Source: Thiomicrorhabdus cannonii (GTDB taxonomy: Bacteria; Pseudomonadota; Gammaproteobacteria; Thiomicrospirales; Thiomicrospiraceae). Taken from it: DNA of 64,000 bases. This document shows, piece after piece, positions 1 through 9,408 of the stretch. The stretch is from NCBI RefSeq assembly GCF_013391695.1, contig NZ_JACBGH010000001.1, positions 186,001 through 250,000 of the forward strand, given 5' to 3'. A program made the position numbers and the translations under genes. Within the stretch, counting starts at the first letter, position 1, and every line of letters starts with the position of its first letter. Under the pieces are notes generated by a model. That model made no database searches, was not told the origin of the DNA, and saw nothing but the letters and a program-made list of their open reading frames with translations.

Positions 1-628
1 TTTTCGGCGGATTCCAGCGGTGCATCTGCAAGGTTCTGAAATCGGTGACTTCCGGCTCCAACAATTGCGATTGATAGTCGGCATTATGGGCGATCACCTC
101 ATTGTAAAGCGCCGGATATTTCATGACCCCCAAGGTGGTGCGGCACGACAGATCCAAACCGTTTTCCGGCGTGTATTCGCCCAATCTGGCCAGAATGCGC
201 AATGTCTGGGCATTGCCTTCAAAACCGCCGAAGTGGCGCATCATATAGTTCAGCGCCACTTCACCGCCATGCCCGTAGGGCGGATGCCCCAAATCGTGTG
301 CCAGACAGATCGCCTCAATCAGATACATCGACGGCAGCCACGGCAGATAATCGGCCTCCTTACCCCCTTCGGTGCCCACCGTAATGAGTTGCTCAACCAG
401 ACCGGAACCGATCTGCGCCACTTCCATCGAGTGCGTCAAACGGGTGCGGTAGAAGTCCGATTCGCTCAGACCGAAAATCTGGGTTTTCGCCTGCAGGCGT
501 CTAAAAGAGGCGGAATGGATGACCCGCGCCCGGTCGCGCTGATAAACAATGCGCGCCTGGCGCGATTCCTGCCCCTGCAAAAACTCACTGTAACGCTGTG
601 TCCACGATTGTTCCGGGCTCGACACCAT
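1..628 (-). CDS. dgt: Deoxyguanosinetriphosphate triphosphohydrolase, 5' part (cut by window edge)
   Basis: Read on the minus strand from 628, this gives the N-terminal ~209 residues of a dGTPase-family HD phosphohydrolase; the 3' part lies outside the window. The family hydrolyses dGTP (sometimes other dNTPs) to the nucleoside and tripolyphosphate in the cytoplasm. Visible HD-domain metal motifs are RLTHSMEV (the first His) and [15 protein letters not shown] (the HD pair and following His), preceded by the family block [16 protein letters not shown]. The ATG at 628 is chosen because GGAG lies about 7 nt upstream. An in-frame ATG at 643 has no ribosome-binding site. Family assignment is secure; exact dNTP specificity cannot be read. 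Confidence 0.9.
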   Translation of the reverse strand, partial: MVSSPEQSWTQRYSEFLQGQESRQARIVYQRDRARVIHSASFRRLQAKTQIFGLSESDFYRTRLTHSMEVAQIGSGLVEQLITVGTEGGKEADYLPWLPSMYLIEAICLAHDLGHPPYGHGGEVALNYMMRHFGGFEGNAQTLRILARLGEYTPENGLDLSCRTTLGVMKYPALYNEVIAHNADYQSQLLEPEVTDFRTLQMHRWNPPK

Positions 629-738
629 GATCTCTCCATCCATGCGGTTTTGTTGGCTACCATCATACGCAAAGCGCCGGTTGATGCAAGCCAAGGCAGC
701 AAAAGCCCGCGATTATGGCCTGCACCAACAATTAAAAT

Positions 739-767
739 TTGCGCTTTATGGGGTGAGTTTGTATAAA
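739..767 (+). promoter_or_regulatory. Candidate sigma-70 promoter for the small lipoprotein gene
   Basis: TTGCGC at 739-744 and TATAAA at 762-767 are separated by exactly 17 nt, upstream of the gene starting at 815. An imperfect inverted repeat (AATGAC at 766-771, GTCATT at 794-799) follows and would fold just before the ribosome-binding site. This is pattern-based only. Confidence 0.4.
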
Positions 768-814
768 TGACCTAAAACGATACAAAAAGTATTGTCATTA
801 CGGAGGTGATACCC

Positions 815-1000
815 ATGAAATTGTCCTATGCGTTGTTAACGTTTATTGCATCATCCATCTTGCTATCCGGTTGTGAAAACCAAGAGCTGAAAAAGTGCAT
901 CGACCAACAAAGTTACCTGTGGAACAGCAGTTCCAAAGACCCTAATGCCAATAAAGCCTATTGGGCTGCCGTAGAGCGTTGTAAAGCAAAATACGACTGA
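815..1000 (+). CDS. Small lipoprotein of unknown function
   Basis: A 61-residue protein with a lipoprotein signal: MKLSYALLTFIASSILLSGC, where LLSGC is the lipobox and Cys20 would be lipidated. The mature part is only ~42 residues, with two further Cys and many Lys, and matches no family I recognise. The start at 815 is preceded by GGAGGTGAT (802-810), a near-perfect Shine-Dalgarno sequence; an upstream in-frame GTG at 806 overlaps that sequence and is unlikely. It has its own candidate promoter and is probably monocistronic. Most likely it sits on the periplasmic side of a membrane. Confidence 0.75.
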   Translation: MKLSYALLTFIASSILLSGCENQELKKCIDQQSYLWNSSSKDPNANKAYWAAVERCKAKYD

Positions 1001-1030
1001 TTCCCCCAAGTCTGGTTGAAAACACTGTTT

Positions 1031-1050
1031 AAAATCTCAACAGGCCGGTT
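1031..1050 (+). repeat. Interspersed 20-bp repeat, copy 1
   Basis: AAAATCTCAACAGGCCGGTT lies between the lipoprotein gene and the APC permease gene. It matches the consensus AAAACTCAACAGGCCGGGTA except for an extra T before CTC and GGTT in place of GGGT. Confidence 0.8.
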
Positions 1051-1077
1051 CCCTAAAGCCCAAAGATTCCGCATACC

Positions 1078-2298
1078 GTGATTAAACTCAAACGCACCAT
1101 CTCCCTCCCGCAAATGGTCTTATACGGCCTGGGCACCACCATCGGCGCCGGCATTTATGCGCTGGTGGGCGAAGTCGCCGCCCGTTCCGGCTATATGGCT
1201 CCTTTGGCCTTTTTTGCTGCGGCACTCTTGGCCGCCACCACGGCGCTTTCGTTTGCCGAACTCTGCGGGCGCTTTCCCAAAGCGGCCGGCGCGGCACTCT
1301 ATGTCAAACAGGGTTTCAATTCCGACCAACTCTCGCGCCTGATTGGCCTGCTCGTGGCTCTGGCCGGACTGGTTTCCGCCTCGGCGCTGATCAACGCCTT
1401 TTCGGGCTATCTTGCGCAACTGGTTCATCTGCCCGGCAATTTCACGCTGATCGCTGTTGTATTGGTCATTATCACGATCGCCATCTGGGGCATTGCCGAA
1501 TCGGTTTACATAGCCGGCCTGTTCACTTTGATCGAGGTCGGCGGACTGGTGTGGATAGTTCTCGTCGCTTCGCCCAATCTGGCGCACCTGCCGGAAATGG
1601 CGCCGTTGTTTATCCCCGATTTTTCGCTGCATAGCGCTTTTTTAATCTACAGCGGTGTGCTGCTGGCCTTCTTTGCATTTATCGGTTTTGAAGACATGGT
1701 GGATGTGGCCGAAGAGGTCAAACACGTGCGCCGCACTTTGCCCTTGGCGATTATTCTGACGTTGCTGATTACCGCCGCGCTCTACTTCAGCATTATGCTC
1801 CTGGCGCTGCTGACCGTTCCGCTTAGTGAACTGGCCGCCAGCAGCGCCCCGCTGGCCTTAATCTATGAAAAACAGACCGGCCAGCCGGCCACCGCCATCA
1901 GCATTATCGGTATGCTCGCCATCATTAACGGCGCCCTTATCCAGGTGATTATGGGGTCACGCGTGCTTTACGGACTCAGCAGCCGCAGCCTGCTACCGCT
2001 GTTTTTCAGCCATGTCAACGCCAAAACCCAAACCCCCGTTAATGCCACCCTCGCTGCCGGCGCATTGGTGATGGTGCTGGCGGTCAGCGGCGACCTGTCC
2101 ACCCTAGCGCAAACCACCTCCCTGCTGATGTTGGTTGTGTTCTCCCTGGTCAACCTCTCGTTATGGCGCATCAAAAAACATCAGCCGGTGCCCTACGGCA
2201 ATCTTTCAATCCCGCGCTGGATTCCCTTGATCGGTTTTTTGGTCAGCGCCGGCTTGGTGTTTTACGAATTATTGAATGCCTTGCAGGGCTATTTATGA
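1078..2298 (+). CDS. APC-superfamily amino acid permease
   Basis: A 406-residue polytopic inner-membrane protein with about 12 hydrophobic segments. The N-terminal block GLGTTIGAGIYALVGEVA, followed by SFAELCGRFPKAAGA, is the signature of the amino acid-polyamine-organocation family (APC, YhdG/cationic type), and GFEDMVDVAEEVK is the conserved segment after TM6. The family takes up amino acids by H+ symport or exchange; the substrate cannot be read here. The start is a GTG at 1078 with a weak ribosome-binding site; the next ATG at 1111 would cut into the first conserved block. The stop codon overlaps the next ATG (ATGA), so the two are translationally coupled. Confidence 0.88.
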   Translation: MIKLKRTISLPQMVLYGLGTTIGAGIYALVGEVAARSGYMAPLAFFAAALLAATTALSFAELCGRFPKAAGAALYVKQGFNSDQLSRLIGLLVALAGLVSASALINAFSGYLAQLVHLPGNFTLIAVVLVIITIAIWGIAESVYIAGLFTLIEVGGLVWIVLVASPNLAHLPEMAPLFIPDFSLHSAFLIYSGVLLAFFAFIGFEDMVDVAEEVKHVRRTLPLAIILTLLITAALYFSIMLLALLTVPLSELAASSAPLALIYEKQTGQPATAISIIGMLAIINGALIQVIMGSRVLYGLSSRSLLPLFFSHVNAKTQTPVNATLAAGALVMVLAVSGDLSTLAQTTSLLMLVVFSLVNLSLWRIKKHQPVPYGNLSIPRWIPLIGFLVSAGLVFYELLNALQGYL

Positions 2299-2951
2299 AC
2301 ACCTCCTCCCCTTCAGCCATAACCGCCTCGCATGCGTGGGGCATCTGGACATGGGCGCTCTGTTTTAGCGGCGTGACCCTCTGGTCGGTTATTGATCCCA
2401 AGGATTATCTGACGTGGTTTCTGGAATCCTTTCCGGCATTGATCGCCGCCGTGATAATAATCCTGACCTATAAACGCTTCCCCCTGACGCCGTTGAGTTA
2501 CCAGTTGATTCTGCTGCACAGCTGCATCTTACTGGTCGGGGCGCACTATACCTACGCCGAGGTGCCACTGTTTACCGAGCTGCAACACTGGCTCGGCACG
2601 GCACGCAACGACTACGACAAGGTCGGCCATTTCGCCCAGGGGTTTATTCCGGCGCTGATCGCCAGAGAGATCCTGCTACGTCTGGAGGTATTCAATCAGC
2701 GCAGCTGGTTGAATTTCTTTATTGTCTGTTTTGTGCTGGCCGTCAGCGCCAGCTATGAACTGTTGGAATGGTGGACGGCACTGCTCTCCGAAGAGGCGGC
2801 GGAGGCGTTCCTGGGCACGCAAGGCTACGAATGGGATACCCAGTCCGACATGGCCTGGGCACTGTTTGGCGCGATTATCGGATTACTCAGCATGAGCCGG
2901 CTGCAAAACAAACAACTGGCGCGTCTCTCAGCAAACCTAAAAGCGCGCTAG
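2295..2951 (+). CDS. DUF2238 (YjdF-like) inner-membrane protein
   Basis: A 218-residue membrane protein with about six hydrophobic segments. The central motif DYDKVGHFAQGFIPAL, the SYELLEWW segment and the later QGYEWDTQSDMAWALFGA match DUF2238/YjdF proteins, whose function is unknown. Acidic and His residues (DKVGH, ELLEWW, DTQSDM) sit near membrane borders and could bind metal, but that is inference. The start at 2295 overlaps the permease stop by 4 nt (ATGA), so the two genes are coupled; upstream in-frame ATGs lie inside the permease gene. Confidence 0.8.
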   Translation: MNTSSPSAITASHAWGIWTWALCFSGVTLWSVIDPKDYLTWFLESFPALIAAVIIILTYKRFPLTPLSYQLILLHSCILLVGAHYTYAEVPLFTELQHWLGTARNDYDKVGHFAQGFIPALIAREILLRLEVFNQRSWLNFFIVCFVLAVSASYELLEWWTALLSEEAAEAFLGTQGYEWDTQSDMAWALFGAIIGLLSMSRLQNKQLARLSANLKAR

Positions 2952-3076
2952 AAAATGCAATGCGGTTTTCAGCCAGCCGCAATTATGCTTAAATGTTTAC
3001 TATTCGTCCCATCAGCCCGCCAAACCGGCAGGCCTGGGTGCAGCAAATTCATCTCATCAGCGGGAGGAGACTCAAA

Positions 3077-5443
3077 ATGGGTGCGGTCAAAAAAATTGCC
3101 TTGGGTGTCGGCGGAATTGTCGGTTTGGGTGTGATTGGTGCAGGCATTTTTCTGGCCACCATCGACCCTAATGACTACCGCGACGAAATCACACAGGTTG
3201 TTAACCAGCAGACAGGTCGTGAGTTGCAAATCGGCGAAATGAAGCTGTCGCTCTTCCCGCACCTTGGTTTGAGCCTGCAAAATGCCCAGCTGAGCAATGC
3301 CAAAGGCTTCGACCAGACGCCGTTTGTGGCCGTCAAGGAGGTCAGTGTCGGCGTGGCGATTCTCCCGCTGCTGCAAAAACAACTGCAGGTGGACGCCCTG
3401 ACGCTCTACGGTCTCAAACTGCATCTGCAACGCAATGCCGAAGGTGTCACCAACTGGGATGATCTGGTCAAGCCATCCGCAGAAGAACACCATGAAGACC
3501 GCCATAAAGAGGCTGCCGATGAAAAAGGCAATCCTCTGGCCAAACTGGCCGCGCTAAACATCGGCGGTCTGGACATTCAGGACAGCGAAATCGTCTGGCA
3601 GGATGATCAGGCGCAACAGCGCGTGCAGCTTTCCCCGTTCACCCTGACCTCCGGCGCCGTTACGCTGAACGAGTTTTTTGATTTGGATCTGTCGATGCAG
3701 ACAGAAGTCAGCCAGCCAGAGCTTAAAGTCCATACACAACTGCACGCCCAGATCAAACTGCAAAGCGACGGCCTGATAACGGTACGCGATCTGAAACAGA
3801 CCAACCGCTTGAACAGCGGCTCGCTGCCTTTTGAACAGGTGACGACCGATCTGGCGGCCAACGAACTGACCTTCGGCTTAGAAAACCAGCAACTCTCGCT
3901 TCCTGCGGTTAAATTGCATTACGATTTCAAGGGGGCGAAAGACTTTGCCCTGAGCCAGTCGCAGGGCGAACTCAGCTTAAACGGCGTTGGCTTTGATCTG
4001 CAATCGCAACAACTCAAATCCGGCCCTATTCAACTGAAAGCCGAAGCTAAAGGCAGCCAGCTGCCTAACGGCGAAGCCAAACTGACTCTGAGCGCCCAGC
4101 CGGCACTCGACCTGAAGGCGCAAACCGCCTCGCTCAAGGATTTGCAGCTTGAAACGCTCAACACCCGTCTCAATGCGGACGTGAAAGTAACCGAATTGAA
4201 AGACGGCGCCAAAATCAACGCCAGCGCCGAACTGCTGCCGACCGATTTGCGCGCCCTGCTGAAACAGTTGGGGCTACAGATCGAAGCGGTTGACAAGATG
4301 TCCGACGCCAAAGCACTCACCGCCTTCGGCGCGCAAGTCAACGCAAGTTACGACACCACTAGACAGGCTATGAACGCCAGCAAAATCCACGTCAAACTGG
4401 ACGACAGCACCTTGTCAGGCAATGCATCGCTTGCCGGTTTCGACCGTCCCAATATCGCTTTCAACCTGAATCTGGACAAAATCAACCTCAACCGCTACCT
4501 GCCGCCTAAACCCGCCAAACCGCAAGAAACCAAGGAAACGGCACCAGCGCCAGAAGATATTGAGATTCCTTTGCCCAAGGAGTTGCTGCGCAAACTGACG
4601 GTTAACGGCACCGTCACGGCCGGCAACGTTCAGTTCGACAAACTCAATCCGCAAAACATTGTCGCCACCCTCAAAGGCAAGAACGGCGTGTATGACCTAA
4701 ATCCGTTGAAAATGAACATTTTCAACAGCACCCTGTCGGCTAGCGCCAAACTGGATGTCAGCGGCCAAGAGGCTAAATATGCCTTCAAAACCGACGCTCA
4801 AAACGTACCGGTTGGCGATGTCCTGCTGGCCTTTACCGACGATGACCGCATCAGCGGATTGGGCACCGTCAAGGCCGACCTGACTACCGCCGGCGAACGC
4901 CTCTCCCAAATGAAGCAGCACCTTAACGGCACGGCCGCGGTTAACCTTAAAAACGGCGCGGTGAAAGGCTTCAACCTGGCACAATCGATTCGCCAGGCCA
5001 AGGCGAAAATCGCCGGTGAGAAAGCGGCCGGTTCGACGGAAGAGCTCAAAACCGACTTTAGCGAGCTGATTGCCGAAGTGGCCATCGCCAACGGTGTCGT
5101 CGATACCAAAAAACTCTCCGCGCAAGCCCCTTTTATGCGCATCAGCGGCAGCGGCAAGGTTGATCTGGTCAAAGAAAGCCTGGACTATCTGGTCAAAACC
5201 AAAATCGTGGCCAGCGACAAAGGCCAGGGCGGCGAAGAGTTGCAGGAACTCAATGGACTGACCATTCCGGTCAAACTCAAAGGCGCCTGGACCTCACCCG
5301 ATGTGGGTCTTGACCTAGGTTCGATTCTGGAGCAGAAAGCCAAGCAGGAAGTGGAACAGAAAATCGAAGAGAAAAAAGAAGAGGTCAAAAAGCAGTTTGA
5401 AGATCAACTCAAACAGAACCTCTTTAAAGGATTGAAATTCTAA
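3077..5443 (+). CDS. AsmA-family protein
   Basis: A 788-residue protein with one N-terminal membrane segment (about residues 5-30, Gly/Val/Ile-rich) followed by the AsmA start signature (IDPNDYRDEI, TGRELQIG, LSLFPHLGLSL). The long middle is beta-strand-like repeats. The C-terminal AsmA domain carries the GTVKADLTTAG and LNGTAAVNLKNGAVKGFNLA blocks, and the end is a charged coiled coil (EQKAKQEVEQKIEEKKEEVK). AsmA-like proteins are inner-membrane anchored and bridge the periplasm; relatives are implicated in phospholipid transport to the outer membrane. The start at 3077 has GGGAGGAG 8 nt upstream, far better than the ATG at 2993. It directly abuts the next gene. Confidence 0.87.
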   Translation: MGAVKKIALGVGGIVGLGVIGAGIFLATIDPNDYRDEITQVVNQQTGRELQIGEMKLSLFPHLGLSLQNAQLSNAKGFDQTPFVAVKEVSVGVAILPLLQKQLQVDALTLYGLKLHLQRNAEGVTNWDDLVKPSAEEHHEDRHKEAADEKGNPLAKLAALNIGGLDIQDSEIVWQDDQAQQRVQLSPFTLTSGAVTLNEFFDLDLSMQTEVSQPELKVHTQLHAQIKLQSDGLITVRDLKQTNRLNSGSLPFEQVTTDLAANELTFGLENQQLSLPAVKLHYDFKGAKDFALSQSQGELSLNGVGFDLQSQQLKSGPIQLKAEAKGSQLPNGEAKLTLSAQPALDLKAQTASLKDLQLETLNTRLNADVKVTELKDGAKINASAELLPTDLRALLKQLGLQIEAVDKMSDAKALTAFGAQVNASYDTTRQAMNASKIHVKLDDSTLSGNASLAGFDRPNIAFNLNLDKINLNRYLPPKPAKPQETKETAPAPEDIEIPLPKELLRKLTVNGTVTAGNVQFDKLNPQNIVATLKGKNGVYDLNPLKMNIFNSTLSASAKLDVSGQEAKYAFKTDAQNVPVGDVLLAFTDDDRISGLGTVKADLTTAGERLSQMKQHLNGTAAVNLKNGAVKGFNLAQSIRQAKAKIAGEKAAGSTEELKTDFSELIAEVAIANGVVDTKKLSAQAPFMRISGSGKVDLVKESLDYLVKTKIVASDKGQGGEELQELNGLTIPVKLKGAWTSPDVGLDLGSILEQKAKQEVEQKIEEKKEEVKKQFEDQLKQNLFKGLKF

Positions 5444-6223
5444 ATGACTTCACAACCTCGCTGCGATTACCGTGTGGCGCTGATTACCGGCGCCTCCTCC
5501 GGAATCGGCAAGGCAACCGCCAGCGTATTGTCTCAGGCGGGTTATGCCCTGATCCTGTTGGCGCGGCGCGAGAACCTATTGCAAGCCTTGCAGTCTGAAT
5601 TGGCAACACCTTGCCATATCATCGCCTGTGACATCAATGATCATGCGGCGCTGAAAACACACTTGGAGGCGCTACCGGAGGCTTTCCGACCGGTAGAGGT
5701 GCTCATCAACAACGCCGGCTTGGCGTTGGGCCTCAACCCGGCGCATGAAACCGACTGGCAGGACTGGCAAACCATGATTCAAACCAATTGCCTCTCTTTG
5801 GCGTATTTAACCCGCCAAATCCTACCGGGCATGGTGGAGAACAACCGTGGCCATATTATCAATATCGGCTCGATTGCCGGCACCTATCACTACAGAGGCG
5901 CCAATGTCTACGGCGCCACCAAGGCCTTTGTGGAGCAGTTTTCGATCAACCTGCGCAGCGATCTGCTGGGAACGGCCGTGCGGGTCACCAATTTGGAACC
6001 CGGCCTGTTGAATCAGAGCGAGTTTTCGCTGGTGCGCTTTAAAGGTGATGCCAGCCGTGCCGAGCAGGTTTACGAAGGCGTAAACCCTCTCAAGGCGGAA
6101 GATGTGGCCGAAGCGATCCGCTGGATACTCCAGCAGCCCGCACACGTCAATATCAACCGCCTGGAAATGATGCCGGTTCAGCAGGCGCCTGGCGGGCCAA
6201 TTACCCATCGGAACGTTGTTTAA
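5444..6223 (+). CDS. ydfG: Short-chain dehydrogenase, YdfG type
   Basis: A 259-residue classical short-chain dehydrogenase/reductase. It has the cofactor motif TGASSGIG (about residues 16-23), NNAGLALG, the catalytic Ser in INIGSIAG, and YGATKAF holding the YxxxK pair. The segments NNAGLALGLNPAHE, HGHIINIG-like, GATKAFVEQFS, VRFKGDAS and PAHVNINRLEMMPV closely follow E. coli YdfG, which oxidises serine, allo-threonine and 3-hydroxy acids with NADP+. The start codon directly follows the AsmA gene's stop codon, suggesting one transcript. Substrate is inferred from family resemblance. Confidence 0.87.
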   Translation: MTSQPRCDYRVALITGASSGIGKATASVLSQAGYALILLARRENLLQALQSELATPCHIIACDINDHAALKTHLEALPEAFRPVEVLINNAGLALGLNPAHETDWQDWQTMIQTNCLSLAYLTRQILPGMVENNRGHIINIGSIAGTYHYRGANVYGATKAFVEQFSINLRSDLLGTAVRVTNLEPGLLNQSEFSLVRFKGDASRAEQVYEGVNPLKAEDVAEAIRWILQQPAHVNINRLEMMPVQQAPGGPITHRNVV

Positions 6224-6375
6224 CTTAACTGTCACCAAAATCTAAAACGCATGTAATAACATAGTGTGATTGCTTCAACGGATAATCAAACCTTGCTATT
6301 TTGATCATGCGGGCTCTTTTAACGCAAAAAAATTGTGGTAAAGTGAACTCCTTACACTTGTTAGTCTGAACCAAT

Positions 6376-7290
6376 ATGCCAAACCAGCCTTGCAGAAACA
6401 TCATGACTCTATACAAAACCTTTCTGGCGCTGTTGGTTGCCGTGATTTTAAGCGGCTGCAGCAACAAAGAATCCGACCGTCTGGAGATCATGACCAATTC
6501 CTGGATCGGTTTTTCCCCGCTGTTTTATGCCAAGGAACAGGGTTGGCTCGAACCGTTAAACATCAAACTCTCCAACGTCGTCTCTCTGGGTGAAAACATC
6601 CACATCTACCAAAACGCCCAGAAGCACGCTTTTACCGGCACACAGCACGAATTTTATCAAGTCAGCAAAATGCAGCCCGATCTGGTGCCGGTGATTATGT
6701 TCGACCGCTCCAACGGCGGCGATATGGTCATGAGCAATGTCACGCTGGAGGCTTTGCAGGCCATGCAGTCGCCCATTGATGTCTACCTGGAACTCGACAC
6801 CGTCAATAAAGTCGTGTTTGAGGATTTCATCAAACAAAACGCGCTGGAAGACAAACGGTTCAATTACCGCAACAAAGACCAGGTGAAAATCGTCACCACC
6901 ATCAAAAACCAGACGTTTTCCGAGCCGACGGTTATCGTGACCTACATTCCGTATAACTTCGAACTGCAACAACGCGGCTTCAACACCCTGGCGTCAACCG
7001 AAGACAACCTCAACCTCCTGGTAGTGGATGCGCTCTACACCCCCAAAAGCGTGCTGCTGAAACATCGCGAGCAGTTCGTGGGGCTGAAACAGGCGATTTC
7101 CAGAGCGCTGGAAGCGCTCAGAACCGATCCGCGCAGCTATTACAACACCGTTAAACCCTATCTTGAAAATGGCTCATTCGAAGATTTTCAGAGCAGTCTG
7201 CACGATATCGAGTGGCTTGACAACGAACTTGCACCGCCATTAATCGAGCGCCTGAATCGCGCACAATTTCCTATCAGAGACCTGCTGTAA
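6376..7290 (+). CDS. Periplasmic substrate-binding lipoprotein (NMT1/THI5-like fold)
   Basis: A ~300-residue protein with a lipoprotein signal (LLVAVILSGC) and then a type II solute-binding domain (LEIMTNSWIGFSPLFYAKEQ), as in the NMT1/THI5/nitrate-taurine binding family. No ABC permease or ATPase gene is adjacent; instead the next codon after its stop starts a membrane GGDEF-EAL gene. A sensory role, presenting a ligand to that protein, is therefore plausible (inference). The start is uncertain: ATG at 6376 or in-frame ATG at 6403, neither with a good ribosome-binding site; the signal peptide fits the 6403 start better. Confidence 0.8.
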   Translation: MPNQPCRNIMTLYKTFLALLVAVILSGCSNKESDRLEIMTNSWIGFSPLFYAKEQGWLEPLNIKLSNVVSLGENIHIYQNAQKHAFTGTQHEFYQVSKMQPDLVPVIMFDRSNGGDMVMSNVTLEALQAMQSPIDVYLELDTVNKVVFEDFIKQNALEDKRFNYRNKDQVKIVTTIKNQTFSEPTVIVTYIPYNFELQQRGFNTLASTEDNLNLLVVDALYTPKSVLLKHREQFVGLKQAISRALEALRTDPRSYYNTVKPYLENGSFEDFQSSLHDIEWLDNELAPPLIERLNRAQFPIRDLL

Positions 7291-9297
7291 ATGTTCGGTA
7301 TCCAACATTTTCTACTTTCCATCATCCTGATTATTGTCACCGTTTTCTACAGCGTTTTCTTCTACTACTTTTTGGAAGATCAGCAACGCAAAACCGACCT
7401 GATTCTGGAAAACATCCGCCATGATCTGTCGGAAAGCGCCTATGTGATCTCCACAGAAACCCACAATCTCGAATCGATCAAAGGTTTCACCTCTTTTTTG
7501 AATCGCAAAGTAGCCAACAATCCGCTGATCGACTCGATGGCGGTGGCCTACGGCAATCAAATCCTGGTGACCACCGATCCTCACATCCTCGCGCCGCCGC
7601 CACGTCAGCTGACGGTGTCCAGATTCGACAAAATCAGTGCTGCACAACTCATTCAGCAGCAGATCTTTGAAGCCCCGATTCGCTTCTATATTCAAGACGA
7701 GCCGCATGAATTGTCGCTCTTTATCTACCCCGACCAGGACTACCTGATTAACTATTTCTCGCAGCATCAGATCGATTTTATTGTGCTGTTCGGACTGATT
7801 CCGCTGGTACTCTTTGCGCTGTTCTGGCTGGCATTGCGTCAGTTCCTGACCAATCCGCTCGAAAAACTGCGCCAGTACGCCTACTATCAGTCAGAAATCC
7901 CCTCCCAATGCAAAATCCGCGAGTTGGAATATGTACGCGCCTCCATGGTGCAAACCTTTGATCGCCTGGAGCAGGAACGCGACGAGCTTTATCGCCTGGC
8001 GCGCACCGACGAATTGAGCGGGCTAGCCAACCGCAATCAGCTCAATGAACGCTTGAGCTGGCTGATTGCCGAAGCCGCCCGCAACAACAGCGAATTTGCA
8101 CTGCTGTTTATGGATCTGGACGACTTTAAAAAGGTCAATGACTCTCTGGGCCATGAAATCGGCGACAAACTGCTGCAGAGCGTGGCCGGGCTGATTCAGG
8201 ATGTTCTGCGTAAATACGACATCATCGCCCGTGTCGGCGGCGATGAGTTCGTGATTGTCTTGAGTCATTACAAAAACAATCTGGAACTGACCCATATCAT
8301 CGAACGTGTCCTCGCCCGCATCAAGGAAGTCCACCTGGTGGATATCCATCCGGTTAAGGTCGCCGCGAGCATCGGCGTGGCCTTTTACCCCAAAGACGGC
8401 AACAATATCGTCAACCTGCTCAAAAATGCCGATATTGCCATGTACGAGGCGAAAAACTCCGGCAAAAACCAGTTTAAATTCTTTACCGAAGAGCTGCACC
8501 GTCAGGTTCTGGCGGAAATCGAACTGGAACACGATATCCGCGAAGCACTCGATCACGAACAGTTTGAGCTCTATTACCAGCCCAAGATCTCCATTCATGA
8601 TTTCAAGGTCATCGGAGCGGAGGCGCTGATACGCTGGAACCATCCGACAAAAGGCTTTATTCCGCCAGATCAATTTATCCCCGCGGCAGAACGCAACGGT
8701 ATGATTGTCGAACTCGGTTGGTGGATTCTCAGGCAGGCGATTTGGCAGCAAATGCAATGGAAACAACAAGGCATAATCGATATTCCGGTGTCCGTTAACC
8801 TGTCTGCGGTGCAGTTTCTCGACAACCATTTCGACGAAAACTTCAAGGATCTGATTCATACCCCCGGGTTTGAGGCGAGCAAACTCGACGTGGAAATCAC
8901 CGAGTCGGTGTTTATCGAACGCTCCCATAACAATTTGAACTCCTTATTCCGTATCTCCAAACTCGGCGCAACCATCTCACTGGACGATTTCGGTACCGGC
9001 TACTCCTCGCTTGCCTACCTGAAAAGCTTTCCGCTCAACACCCTCAAAATCGACAAATCATTTATGGACGACTATGCCTCGGAAACCGGTGCCGCGTTTA
9101 TCGAAACCATCGTTAAAATCGCGCAAACCCTCAAACTCCATGTGGTGGCCGAAGGGGTGGAAACCCACGAACAGTTGGAATACCTGAAACGCATCGGTTG
9201 CGACAGCTATCAGGGCTACTACTGTTCCGCGCCTTTACCGGTTGGGAGGTTTGAAAACTTCATCCGCGAACATATCGCCGCAAAATTCTGTGACTGA
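7291..9297 (+). CDS. Membrane-bound GGDEF-EAL protein (c-di-GMP turnover)
   Basis: A 668-residue protein. TM1 lies at about 7-29, a ~140-residue periplasmic sensor region follows, TM2 lies around 165-185, then a HAMP-like linker, a GGDEF domain and an EAL domain. The diguanylate cyclase site GGDEF (316-320) is intact and the inhibitory I-site RKYD lies five residues before it. The phosphodiesterase domain keeps EAL (444-446), NLSAVQF, EITES, DDFGTGYSS, KIDKSFM and the VVAEGVET Glu. Both activities look competent by sequence. It abuts the upstream binding-protein gene with no gap, so the periplasmic region may read that protein's ligand state. The net direction of c-di-GMP change cannot be predicted. 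Confidence 0.92.
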   Translation: MFGIQHFLLSIILIIVTVFYSVFFYYFLEDQQRKTDLILENIRHDLSESAYVISTETHNLESIKGFTSFLNRKVANNPLIDSMAVAYGNQILVTTDPHILAPPPRQLTVSRFDKISAAQLIQQQIFEAPIRFYIQDEPHELSLFIYPDQDYLINYFSQHQIDFIVLFGLIPLVLFALFWLALRQFLTNPLEKLRQYAYYQSEIPSQCKIRELEYVRASMVQTFDRLEQERDELYRLARTDELSGLANRNQLNERLSWLIAEAARNNSEFALLFMDLDDFKKVNDSLGHEIGDKLLQSVAGLIQDVLRKYDIIARVGGDEFVIVLSHYKNNLELTHIIERVLARIKEVHLVDIHPVKVAASIGVAFYPKDGNNIVNLLKNADIAMYEAKNSGKNQFKFFTEELHRQVLAEIELEHDIREALDHEQFELYYQPKISIHDFKVIGAEALIRWNHPTKGFIPPDQFIPAAERNGMIVELGWWILRQAIWQQMQWKQQGIIDIPVSVNLSAVQFLDNHFDENFKDLIHTPGFEASKLDVEITESVFIERSHNNLNSLFRISKLGATISLDDFGTGYSSLAYLKSFPLNTLKIDKSFMDDYASETGAAFIETIVKIAQTLKLHVVAEGVETHEQLEYLKRIGCDSYQGYYCSAPLPVGRFENFIREHIAAKFCD

Positions 9298-9408
9298 ATA
9301 TCGCTGCGGGCACTTAAACGGCCACCATAATTGGCACACGATTGGCGCCGCCCGTGTGCTAAAATACCGCCAACTTTTTTCCTGTTGCTTTGAAGGTATT
9401 ACAGCGTA

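Noticed and set aside
1513-1529. GCCGGCCTGTTCACTTT, similar to the interspersed repeat
   Set aside because: It matches only the GCCGGCCTGTT core and encodes AGLFTL in the permease, which natural codon use explains.
8023-8928. 301-codon minus-strand ORF
   Set aside because: Antisense shadow of the GGDEF-EAL gene.
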